Below are positions 27,804 to 36,006 of a DNA stretch of 64,000 nucleotides, piece by piece. The notes beneath the pieces are model-generated. The model had not been told where the DNA came from and ran no database searches. It worked only from the letters and a program-made list of their open reading frames with translations. The stretch comes from Ogataea parapolymorpha DL-1 (lineage: Eukaryota; Ascomycota; Pichiomycetes; Pichiales; Pichiaceae), in the NCBI RefSeq assembly GCF_000187245.1, contig NC_027861.1, positions 806,001-870,000 on the forward strand, in the 5' to 3' direction. Numbering within the stretch: the stretch's first letter is position 1; every line of letters starts with the position of its first letter. Both the position numbers and the translations under genes were made by a program.

Positions 27804-29168
27804 ATGTTTGTCCGTCAGATCTCCCAAAAGAACTGGTTTCATCGTTTGTTAGCGAAAAATTACTCGATGGCTCCATCAGTGCTTGTCCAGCCGGCCACTT
27901 TGTCCAATGCCGGATTGAAAAATGCGTGGAGCAGTGTCTCTGACTTTCCTCCCCACGCAGAGTCGCTCCTGGGGGCCACCCTGCTCTCCAAAATCCAGAG
28001 CGTCGACCACAACACCTGTGAACCAGACGAGCTCGACCCGTTCTTTGTGTGCGACCTGGGCGAGCTGAAACGGCTTGTCAGACTCTGGCGCGCAGAAATG
28101 CCCCGTGTCGAGCCCCTCTACGCGGTGAAGTGCAACAACGACGAAAAGCTTCTGCACACACTGCTCCAGATGGGACTCGGCTTTGACTGTGCTTCCAAGA
28201 CCGAGATCCAGCAGATGCTGTCCTTGGGTGCAGATCCGGCCAAAATCATTTACGCCAACCCGTGCAAGGCAGTTCCCCACGTACGTTATGCACGGCAAAA
28301 TGGCGTGAACCTCACTACTGTCGACAGTGTTGACGAGGTGCGCAAGATAGCTGCTCACCACCCTGACTGCGGACTGCTTATCCGCATCCACACGGACGAT
28401 GCCGACGCCACGTGCCCGCTGTCTATCAAGTTTGGCGCATCATTGCAGGAGGCGCGGATTTTGGTTCAGGAGTGCGCCAAACTAAAGCTCAATCTCAAGG
28501 GTGTCGCATTCCATGTCGGTTCGGGTTGCAAAAATTTCAACACTATCGAGACGGCCGTCAGGGACTCGCGGATGGTCTTTGACTACGCCGAGTCGCTAGG
28601 CTACACCTTGAAGATGCTCGACATTGGAGGCGGATTTTCGAAAGCCACGTTCCACGCCTCTGCGGCCGTTTTCCGGTCTGCCCTGGACACCCACTTTGCG
28701 GCAGAGGAGTTCCCAGATCTTTACATCTTTTCCGAACTGGGCCGCTTTTTGGCCGCTTCGTGCTTCACTCTCGCTGTCAACGTCACGTCCAAGCGCTCCG
28801 ACGCCTTTCAAGAAAGAATCTACGTGAACGACGGTGTTTACGGCAACCTCAACTGTATTCTGTTTGACCATCAGGAGGTTGAGCCGAAAGTGCTCACCTC
28901 GCATGGCCGGTTTGTGTTCCACTCGAACTATAACCATCCAGAGAAGGAGTTGGCTGCGGCAGCCAACCCATTCAAACAGTACTCTGTCTGGGGTCCGACA
29001 TGCGACGGACTGGACTGTATTAGTCCAAACTGTAAGCTGTCCCAGGAGGTTGTTGCTGGCGATTGGTTGTATTTCAAGGATACAGGCGCCTACACGTCTG
29101 CTGCAGCCACCAACTTCAACGGCTTCAGTGCAAATAGTGAGTGTTTATACATTGACAGCTACCAATAG
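27804..29168 (+). CDS. SPE1: Ornithine decarboxylase
   Basis: The PLP enzyme makes putrescine from ornithine, the first step of polyamine synthesis. From the first ATG it is 454 residues (S. cerevisiae 466); a second ATG at 27867 would give 433. The PLP lysine is in YAVKCNND (near 109), followed by HVGSGC, DIGGGF and the catalytic cysteine in WGPTCDGLD (near 398). The usual EPGR phosphate-binding motif reads ELGR. The first 21 residues are basic with no acids and could be a mitochondrial leader. Order ASH1-SPE1-LOT5 is as in S. cerevisiae, with one gene inserted. Confidence 0.94.
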   Translation: MFVRQISQKNWFHRLLAKNYSMAPSVLVQPATLSNAGLKNAWSSVSDFPPHAESLLGATLLSKIQSVDHNTCEPDELDPFFVCDLGELKRLVRLWRAEMPRVEPLYAVKCNNDEKLLHTLLQMGLGFDCASKTEIQQMLSLGADPAKIIYANPCKAVPHVRYARQNGVNLTTVDSVDEVRKIAAHHPDCGLLIRIHTDDADATCPLSIKFGASLQEARILVQECAKLKLNLKGVAFHVGSGCKNFNTIETAVRDSRMVFDYAESLGYTLKMLDIGGGFSKATFHASAAVFRSALDTHFAAEEFPDLYIFSELGRFLAASCFTLAVNVTSKRSDAFQERIYVNDGVYGNLNCILFDHQEVEPKVLTSHGRFVFHSNYNHPEKELAAAANPFKQYSVWGPTCDGLDCISPNCKLSQEVVAGDWLYFKDTGAYTSAAATNFNGFSANSECLYIDSYQ

Positions 29169-29197
29169 AAAATTATATAATATTGTCCGTTTTGGTT

Positions 29198-29253
29198 TTA
29201 TCTAATTTAGTTTATCTAATTAAGTTATCTAATTTAATATTTTATCTAATTTA
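29198..29253. promoter_or_regulatory. Four-copy GATA-like repeat between SPE1 and the deacetylase gene
   Basis: TTATCTAATT occurs at 29198, 29212, 29225 and 29242, within 103 bp between the SPE1 stop and the next ATG. Read on the other strand each copy is AATTAGATAA, containing AGATAA, the core bound by GATA factors such as Gln3/Gat1. Because the spacer is so short these copies must lie in the promoter of the next gene and in the SPE1 3' region. Confidence 0.65.
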
Positions 29254-29271
29254 ATTTTGTCTTATCAAAAT

Positions 29272-30219
29272 ATGCCGAAAAGTTAGTAGTACATACCGCC
29301 ATGCTAACAGCCAGGAGTGTTGTGTTGCTACGGAATTGACATTGATGCGGTTGCTGGGTGGCTTGGTTCGTACGGGGGCCAGGACTCTGCCAGCGACATC
29401 TCGCGAGGCTTGTTTGCAGGTCATGTGGGGATTCCGCGAATGCTGAAGATGCTCGACAAGTACGGTATCAAGGCAACCTGGTTCATTCCAGGCCACTCAC
29501 TGGAGACTTTCCCAGAGGAGTGCGCCATGATCAGGGACGCAGGACACGAGATTGGTCTTCACGGCTACTCGCACGAAAACCCTAGTGACATGACCCTGCA
29601 GCAGCAGAAAGACGTCCTTGACAAAACTTTCAAATTGCTTACCGAATTCTGCGGAAAGCCGCCCAAAGGCTCCGTCGCTCCCTGGTGGGAAACTAGCCAG
29701 GAGGGCGTGGAAATGCTGCTGGACTATGGAATAGAGTACGACCACTCCATGTCGCACCACGACTGCCAATGCTATTGGTTCCGGACGGGCGACTCGTGGA
29801 CAAAAATTGATTACTCAAAAACAGCCCACGAGTGGATGAAGCCCTTGAAACGCGGAAAGGAGACGGGTCTCGTAGAAATTCCCGGAAACTGGTACATTGA
29901 CGACCTGCCTCCCATGATGTTCATCAAAAACAGCGCCGATGGGTACGGCTGGGCCAATCCGCGCGACATTGAGGACATCTGGCGCGACCACTTTGATTAC
30001 TTCTATCGCGAATACGACGAGTTTGTTTTTCCGATCACGTGCCACCCAGACGTTTCTGGCCGCCCCCACGTATTGATGATGCACGAGAGATTAATCGAGC
30101 ACATTAACAAGCACGAAGGAGTCGAGTGGCTGACCATGGACGAGGTCAACAAGGATTTTAGAGCCAAAAACAGCCCTCCTCAGGGCGCAAAATTGCCAGC
30201 TTCTCATAAGACTATCTGA
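29272..30219 (+). CDS. PgdA-type NodB-fold deacetylase, two exons, cytosolic
   Basis: Exons 29272-29281 and 29315-30219 give 304 residues starting [20 protein letters not shown]. Splicing supplies the only ATG and completes the family N-terminus. The protein is a carbohydrate-esterase-4 (NodB) fold member: metal-binding Asp in GIDIDAV, metal-binding HGYSH (in [14 protein letters not shown]), then APWWET and a C-terminal HPDVSGRP. It is closest, from memory, to the bacterial Helicobacter PgdA (HP0310) subfamily, not to secreted chitin deacetylases. There is no signal peptide or membrane segment. The substrate is unknown. It lies between SPE1 and LOT5, adjacent in S. cerevisiae. The 3' end overlaps LOT5 by 8 bp. 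Confidence 0.9.
29282..29314 (+). other. 33-nt intron in the deacetylase gene
   Basis: Donor GTTAGT, branch GCTAAC, acceptor CCAG, with 6 nt between branch motif and exon. Unspliced, the frame stops at the second codon of the intron (AGT TAG). The first exon is only 10 nt. Confidence 0.88.
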
Positions 30220-30979
30220 TTTTTGTCTTCACCCCATTTGTAGTGTCCTCTTCCTCACGTGCACGTTTTCCACTCATGATCCCCAGCTCAACGTGCATGC
30301 TGCTATTGGCTGGATCCAGAGGAAGCAGTTGGTCGTTCAACTCGTCGTCTGCCTCGCCCTGTTCGTTCAAGTGGACCTCCACGTCTGCGGGCTCTTCGTG
30401 CGGTTCCTCGGAGTCAGAGTTTTGATAAGTGGATGTAGCTGCAATGCGGTCGTTTATTGCCCGTAGGGCTGTCTGTAGATGCTGGTCTATAGTGAAGCCT
30501 GAGAAAACATTAAACAAAGGATACTTGCTTGCACCCTCTTCTGGCCAAAATTCGCACTCTATAGGAGCCTGGCCCAAATCCGAGCCCTCTATTATGTTTA
30601 GATAGATTCGGGATTCTCGCAGACCAACAAGTGTGATGGCCTCGTACGGTATTTCGAATATTAGGTCCGCAGCAGGGATATAACAAAGCAAACACTCGTT
30701 TAGCACAAAGAGCCACAAATCCAGCACAATGGAGGGGGGATTTGTCCCAGTCAATTTACACTCGTGGCGATCGAGCATCCTTAAATTTGAAAACGGAAGT
30801 CGGACCTTGTTGGTTTCGGTGTCAAAATTGACATACAATTGGGCCCTCCATTTTTCATGGCCGTAGAAGAGGACGGCATCGTCACCTAAACAGTCCTGTG
30901 GCGTAGTGAGCTGGTAGTTCTGGAACAAGTGGGTGTTTTCCACGGTCGGAAGATGCGATACAGGGCGAATAAAGCACAT
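30212..30979 (-). CDS. LOT5: Lot5/pICln-like protein
   Basis: The 255-residue protein has a PH-like N-terminal half and a strongly acidic region at about 185-235, the layout of the pICln/Lot5 family (pICln is a chaperone for Sm-protein loading; Lot5 function is unknown). The start at 30979 gives [16 protein letters not shown]. An open frame upstream to 31198 is not considered coding. SPE1 and LOT5 are neighbours in S. cerevisiae (YKL184W, YKL183W), which supports the assignment. Its 3' end overlaps the deacetylase gene. Confidence 0.78.
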   Translation of the reverse strand: MCFIRPVSHLPTVENTHLFQNYQLTTPQDCLGDDAVLFYGHEKWRAQLYVNFDTETNKVRLPFSNLRMLDRHECKLTGTNPPSIVLDLWLFVLNECLLCYIPAADLIFEIPYEAITLVGLRESRIYLNIIEGSDLGQAPIECEFWPEEGASKYPLFNVFSGFTIDQHLQTALRAINDRIAATSTYQNSDSEEPHEEPADVEVHLNEQGEADDELNDQLLPLDPANSSMHVELGIMSGKRAREEEDTTNGVKTKIR

Positions 30980-31495
30980 AAGAAAAATAATTTGAAAATT
31001 GATTATTTGTTTGGCGCAACGTGGGGCAAAACGACCCAGTTTGAAGCCGATTTGGAAGCCGCTTTGGTGACCGATTAAAATGCCCATTTCTTCTCCCGTT
31101 GTCAACCACCAATAATCGTCAGATGCGGGCCGCGGCAAACAGTGCCCGGTAATCTCACTCGTATCTCCTGTGATTGAACATCTGAAACTTCGATGCATTA
31201 TTGTGTGGAGTAAAAATGGCGTTTGAGATATCTGATATTATCATCAAAGTGTGAATAGTCACTGCCTAAATATTCACGTCTGCTCATGCAAGTGCCACAC
31301 ACTGCCCCATACCCATTGCTGCAGCAGCAGCCTTATTTGAGTAGAACGTCTGCATGCAGATAATTAACCGGTTTCGGGAGGTTTATGATTTAGAGGATCA
31401 GATATGTTTGAAGTGTGTTTTTCGTGGTCTATATAAACTCCTCTCCCCCTGCCCCCTTAATTTTGCTGCTTTTGTTTTCATTGCTTTCACTCAAC
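30980..31495. promoter_or_regulatory. Divergent region between LOT5 and the FAR1/STE5 gene
   Basis: This 516-bp region holds no gene I can support. A TATA-like CTATATAAAC lies at 31427-31436, about 60 bp before the scaffold ATG. It is followed by a C/T-rich leader. A TGTTTGA at 31404-31410 is one base off the pheromone response element, which is weak evidence. Confidence 0.5.
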
Positions 31496-34400
31496 ATGTC
31501 TGCTGGCCCAGCATGTTCGTCCCAAAACCATAGAAAAACATCGCATCATACTCCCTCGCCCATTAGCTTTCTCAGACAAAAAAGCACGTCCTCCTCTGTC
31601 TCATCTATCAAGCTTGGACCTCCTCCCTTTTTCCGATCTCCAAGAAACCCAAGCGACCATGAAATCTCGTCTGTTTCGTCGCGGTCTTCCATGCTTTCAT
31701 ACACACAACGCACCTCAAGTGTGTCGTCAGGCCAAAGCTCGCCATACAACAGACCTAGTGTGGTCACAAGCACATTGATCGATAGAAAGAGATCAAAGAT
31801 CTCTTTTGACGAAAACTGCTGCTTCTGCGAAGAGCCCCTCTTGAATGTTTTTGAGGGTGAGACACTGCTGGACATGTCATGCGGCCACCATTGTCATTTT
31901 GAGTGCTACTCCGAACTTTTCAGCTCTCCAAGTGGAGGTAAAACTACTGTCTACTGCCCGATCTGCGGCACTTCCAATACTTGCAATGACGACGAGGTCA
32001 ACGATAGTATAATAAGGAACAGACTCTTGTCGTCCAGCTCTTGCGAGTTCAATCAGGACATTTTTGCATCCACGCCGGCAACTTTAATGAACCAAATCAC
32101 TCCACTGGCCCCTTTTCCGGACCCACTAACCCCCGCCACTCCAGTTCTGCCCTCCTTCCCAGAATTCCCTCAACCCTCGCCAAAGACACAGCCTCTATTT
32201 TACGACTCGCCCATCATTAGCACATTCCCTTCTACGATTTCTGCAACCCCTTCTTCGTCCGCTTTCCCTGCAGAGTCTTTAGCTGAGGCTAAAATTGAGA
32301 TCATACCAGAGTTCTCAAAGATCATTCTTGCCAACGAGCACGCAATCCCAAAATACTACGATCTTTCCTGTGTCCTCAACATAAAATCTCTAGACTACGA
32401 GCCTTCCTTGTCAGAGCTTCCTGAAGACCGCAAGAAAAGAGAATGGGACAGGAAGCAGGAAATCTCAAAGGAAGTGATCCACAACTTTGAGTCGAAACTG
32501 CATCCAGATTCGGATCTTGATGTTGCGAAGCTTGGTCATCTCGTGCTATTTGATATTTTTGTCAGTGTTTCAATTGACGGCAACAGTTTCCACCATCCGC
32601 AGGTGTACTTTTTCGATCGGCGGCTTCTGATTCTCAACGAATCTGGAAATGAGTTAATCCAGAACATATACCTCATGGACAAGCTGTCCACTGTGTTTGA
32701 TGACGAATCCAATTTAGAGATCACGCTCAACCTTGCCAGCTTGAGTGTTCCTGATGTTGAGCTGAAGAGTGAGAATAAGCTTATCCACGACAAGTGGCTG
32801 AAATTGCTTTCCAGGATTGTAAGAAGAGCACAACGGCAGCCCCGTGCAAATCCTAACAATCCGTTTGTCGCCGAGAACCCTTTTGACGAGAGAGAGTTTA
32901 GTCCATCGAATCTTTTTTCGAAGGAGTCGCTATCTTTGTCAAAGGAGGTGCCATTAATTCAAATGTCCACGAACGCATGGGGCCTGTTGGAACGAAACGA
33001 AAAAGTCATTCCAGAGGAGGTGCTCAAATTCAACAAGCTTGTTTCCAAAGGACTGGATCTTCCATTGGGATTTGTTAAACGGCAAGTTTCAAAACCAGAC
33101 TCTGACCCATTAATTCTTATTCTGGTCGTTCCAATGGTGAACAACGGAAACAGTTGTCTGGATGATGCGGACTATACATCAGAGATGCGCCAATTAATAA
33201 CTCAGACTCTCGAGAGTTTGCAACCAGAAGACAAGCTTGGACTTGTTTTTCTAGGCAACAAACGTCCTGACTCGCTTTTGGGCAACTACTACGGATGTAT
33301 GTCACCGCATTGGGAAGGGTGGTCCGAGGTGATTTCCAATATTGAGTGCTATACTTCGACTGCTGGAGATGAAGTGCAGAGCTCCGACTATGATATGTGG
33401 CGAGATGGCTTGAAGTACGTTTCTCTTCTTGCAACCACCGGCTTTCCAGAAGCAGGCTCACATATTCATGAGATCATCTTTATTAATACCGAGCGGGTAC
33501 AGACAGTCCACTACTTTGAGGAGAATTCTACAGTCGATCGTTTGTGGGGACGTTACAACAAGAAACCGCAGAAGAGTGTTAGCGAAATGGTCACAACGCT
33601 CTGCGACAAACATTGCGCAACGTTCCACTCTGTTTCGCTATTTGATGAATACGCCTATCACCCGCAAGAGTTATTGGACCACTATCATGGGATCATGGGT
33701 TCGTCCAAGACACATGTCAGACGCAGTGTGGAGCACCATCTCGTTTTGGATTTCGACAATCTGCAACTTCTAATTAAACGATTAATCAGCCAGTTTCACA
33801 ACGTTTCCATCTCTCAACTTCGAACGCGGATTGAGGTCTGTGAAGGCGTGCGGGTGACGGAGATCGAGAGAAACGGGCAGCTGGAAACGGCAGATTTGAG
33901 GAGTTTGTTTGAGGTTGTCAATCTCAATAACATACCGAGCAGCTTTGAAAAGTCCACGATGATCAATGTGCGCATTGATTTGAGCTCGTTCACGGTGGAA
34001 GACCTCAAACAGGGACTCAAGGTCGATTTGCTGAAAACGATCACCAGCATCAATGTTCACTCCGGCAGAAAGCAGTTCAAGGGCGTTGCCAGCATCAGGA
34101 TGTCGCTGGACAACGCAGTATCGAATGCGTCGACGATGCCATTGAACTTGCTGGTGACTAACGCGGGGCTCGAGAAGTCGCAGTTCAGTCTACCTATAGT
34201 TGCTCGTCTTTCTGCGGTGAAGGATGCTGTTTTCGTGAAGCGGCAGGTCGAGCTGCTAATCAACAGCGTCTTGCTGTCTGAGGTGTTCAGCAAGAAGACG
34301 TACTGTCACAGCTCGAAGGAGGAGATCCGCACGGCGCTCAAGAACATGATGAACAAGGTTTGGGAGCTGGTCAAATCGTGCAACAGCTCAAACACGAGCA

Positions 34401-34531
34401 ACATGCGCAACATCGAGGAGTGGTCGGAGACACTGAATGACGAGGTCCAGCAGATAATCGACGGCTACTCCATGAGAAACTACAACTTGAGCAATTACTG
34501 CTGTGTAGCCAAATATTTCGAATTTATTTAA
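31496..34531 (+). CDS. Pheromone-pathway scaffold of the Far1/Ste5 family
   Basis: The 1011-residue protein has a Ser-rich N-terminus, a RING-H2 finger at about 108-161 (CCFCEEP, CGHHCHFECY, YCPICG), a proline-rich linker, a PH-like domain near 340-445, and a von Willebrand A-like domain from about 535 (PLILILVVPMVN). RING-PH-VWA is the layout of Ste5 and Far1, which tether the MAPK cascade and Cdc42 machinery to G-beta-gamma. Sequence alone does not tell me which one; length and synteny do not decide either. The start is the first ATG. Confidence 0.85.
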   Translation: MSAGPACSSQNHRKTSHHTPSPISFLRQKSTSSSVSSIKLGPPPFFRSPRNPSDHEISSVSSRSSMLSYTQRTSSVSSGQSSPYNRPSVVTSTLIDRKRSKISFDENCCFCEEPLLNVFEGETLLDMSCGHHCHFECYSELFSSPSGGKTTVYCPICGTSNTCNDDEVNDSIIRNRLLSSSSCEFNQDIFASTPATLMNQITPLAPFPDPLTPATPVLPSFPEFPQPSPKTQPLFYDSPIISTFPSTISATPSSSAFPAESLAEAKIEIIPEFSKIILANEHAIPKYYDLSCVLNIKSLDYEPSLSELPEDRKKREWDRKQEISKEVIHNFESKLHPDSDLDVAKLGHLVLFDIFVSVSIDGNSFHHPQVYFFDRRLLILNESGNELIQNIYLMDKLSTVFDDESNLEITLNLASLSVPDVELKSENKLIHDKWLKLLSRIVRRAQRQPRANPNNPFVAENPFDEREFSPSNLFSKESLSLSKEVPLIQMSTNAWGLLERNEKVIPEEVLKFNKLVSKGLDLPLGFVKRQVSKPDSDPLILILVVPMVNNGNSCLDDADYTSEMRQLITQTLESLQPEDKLGLVFLGNKRPDSLLGNYYGCMSPHWEGWSEVISNIECYTSTAGDEVQSSDYDMWRDGLKYVSLLATTGFPEAGSHIHEIIFINTERVQTVHYFEENSTVDRLWGRYNKKPQKSVSEMVTTLCDKHCATFHSVSLFDEYAYHPQELLDHYHGIMGSSKTHVRRSVEHHLVLDFDNLQLLIKRLISQFHNVSISQLRTRIEVCEGVRVTEIERNGQLETADLRSLFEVVNLNNIPSSFEKSTMINVRIDLSSFTVEDLKQGLKVDLLKTITSINVHSGRKQFKGVASIRMSLDNAVSNASTMPLNLLVTNAGLEKSQFSLPIVARLSAVKDAVFVKRQVELLINSVLLSEVFSKKTYCHSSKEEIRTALKNMMNKVWELVKSCNSSNTSNMRNIEEWSETLNDEVQQIIDGYSMRNYNLSNYCCVAKYFEFI

Positions 34532-34557
34532 GGACATTTTTTTTTTCGCTCCGTTTT

Positions 34558-35361
34558 ATGGTTTCTGCGTACGTTCGGTACTTATCGCCAACGTGGGGCG
34601 TGGTGGCCGCCCTCCTCGGCGGGTTCTTATTTTTAGAGACCTTCGCAACGCCTTTCCACCGCCAATTCTACGTTCCCGACCCGCGCATCAGCTATCCGTA
34701 CACTGCTGACAGCATTCCGGACGCTCGTTTGGCGGTGTATGCCTGCGTGGTGCCCTGTGTGCTGATCGTGCTGGCGACGGCGACGCAGTATCTGCGGTCG
34801 TCGCGCGACCAGAAACAGCGCATTGTCCACTTAGCCAATGTTTCGTGTCTTGCTCTGGCATTGGCCCTAGGGCTCAACGGATTCGTGACCGAATTTATTA
34901 AAGTCAAGGTTGGCAGGCCTAGACCGGACTTTTTGGACCGATGCGGTTTGTCGCCTAAATCTCCGGTTCCGGGACTGTACACTGTCGCCGATTGCACCGC
35001 GCCGTACGGAGAAAAAGCGCTCCAGGACGGTTTCAAGTCGTTTCCATCGGGCCACTCGTCCTTTGCGTGGTGCGGGATGAATTTCCTCAACTTGTGGATC
35101 AGTGGCCACTACAGGCTGTACACGGGGCGTTCGGGCTTTTCCGTGAGCAAGTTGGTGCCGCTGGGGCCGGCCCTCGTGGCTCTCCATATCTGTATCAGCC
35201 GTTCGCAGGACTACAAACACGACGCGCTGGACATCACGTGCGGGTCGCTGCTAGGACTCGCGGCGTCGTGGTGGTCGTACCGCCAGTTCTTCCCGTCCGT
35301 GGCGGACGACAGCAGCGACCTCCCGCTCGTGCCCGCGCAGGAGCCCGTGCTACCGGTGTAG
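34558..35361 (+). CDS. LPP1: Lipid phosphate phosphatase (PAP2 family)
   Basis: The enzyme removes phosphate from phosphatidate, lysophosphatidate or diacylglycerol pyrophosphate at membranes without Mg2+. The 267-residue protein has six membrane segments and all three phosphatase motifs: KVKVGRPRP (near 115), PSGHSS (near 162) and SRSQDYKHDALD (near 215). Dpp1 and Lpp1 are hard to separate by sequence. Nearby SMT3, GIN4 and EMI1, all close to LPP1 in S. cerevisiae, favour LPP1. It follows the scaffold stop by 26 bp. Confidence 0.86.
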   Translation: MVSAYVRYLSPTWGVVAALLGGFLFLETFATPFHRQFYVPDPRISYPYTADSIPDARLAVYACVVPCVLIVLATATQYLRSSRDQKQRIVHLANVSCLALALALGLNGFVTEFIKVKVGRPRPDFLDRCGLSPKSPVPGLYTVADCTAPYGEKALQDGFKSFPSGHSSFAWCGMNFLNLWISGHYRLYTGRSGFSVSKLVPLGPALVALHICISRSQDYKHDALDITCGSLLGLAASWWSYRQFFPSVADDSSDLPLVPAQEPVLPV

Positions 35362-35441
35362 CTGTGGGGCTTACGTAAGCAACAAACCCGGTTTTTAAAG
35401 ATACACGAGCGGTGAAAAAAGTGGCAAACAAACATCTACGC

Positions 35442-35747
35442 ATGTCGGACGAAAACACGCCAAAGCCGGAGAACAAGAGCGACACACACATCAACCTGAA
35501 GGTGTCGGACGGCACGTCAGAGGTGTTCTTCAAGATCAAGCGGTCGACGCCGCTGAAGAGACTGATGGACGCCTTCTGCAAGAGACAGGGCAAGGACTCT
35601 AGCAGTCTGCGGTTTCTGTTTGATGGGCACCGTGTGAACCCGGAGGACACGCCGGAGGACCTGGATATGGAGGAGAGCGATGTGATCGAGGCGCATCGCG
35701 AGCAGGTTGGGGGGTATATAGAGTTCAGCTGTGCTAGCGGGTGCTAG
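35442..35747 (+). CDS. SMT3: SUMO (ubiquitin-like modifier) precursor
   Basis: The 101-residue precursor starts [21 protein letters not shown] and has the ubiquitin fold through REQVGG. The processed C-terminal Gly-Gly is at residues 90-91. Ulp1-type proteases must remove the tail [10 protein letters not shown]. This tail is 10 residues, against 3 in S. cerevisiae. A Lys-containing flexible N-terminus is present. The conserved core makes the identity certain. Confidence 0.96.
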   Translation: MSDENTPKPENKSDTHINLKVSDGTSEVFFKIKRSTPLKRLMDAFCKRQGKDSSSLRFLFDGHRVNPEDTPEDLDMEESDVIEAHREQVGGYIEFSCASGC

Positions 35748-36006
35748 CAGAGTGCAACTACTAAATGACCGTGTGTATAAATGACAGAACAGGGAGCACG
35801 AAACTTTTCGGACGAGGATAATTATTATTTTTATTTTTTGGTGCAGGGGTGTCTCCTTTCTCCTGTCGACGCGTCCCGCGTCTGCGTTTTGCAGGCACTC
35901 CTTTGGTTCCCTTTTTAGAAAGGTGATTGATCGATTTGGGCGAACGCGTGCAGGAACGTTTTGCTCATATACGCTTACTTCGCTCTCTACTCTTTTCTCA
36001 ACTTCA

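Noticed and set aside
30980..31198. 73-codon N-terminal extension of LOT5
   Set aside because: Not needed by the family; the internal ATG at 30979 gives a normal length, and the extension would fill the divergent promoter.
35709..35747. Intron at the end of SMT3 (GTATAT after the first Gly)
   Set aside because: Donor is non-consensus and no acceptor restoring a short tail is evident; the simple reading frame stands.
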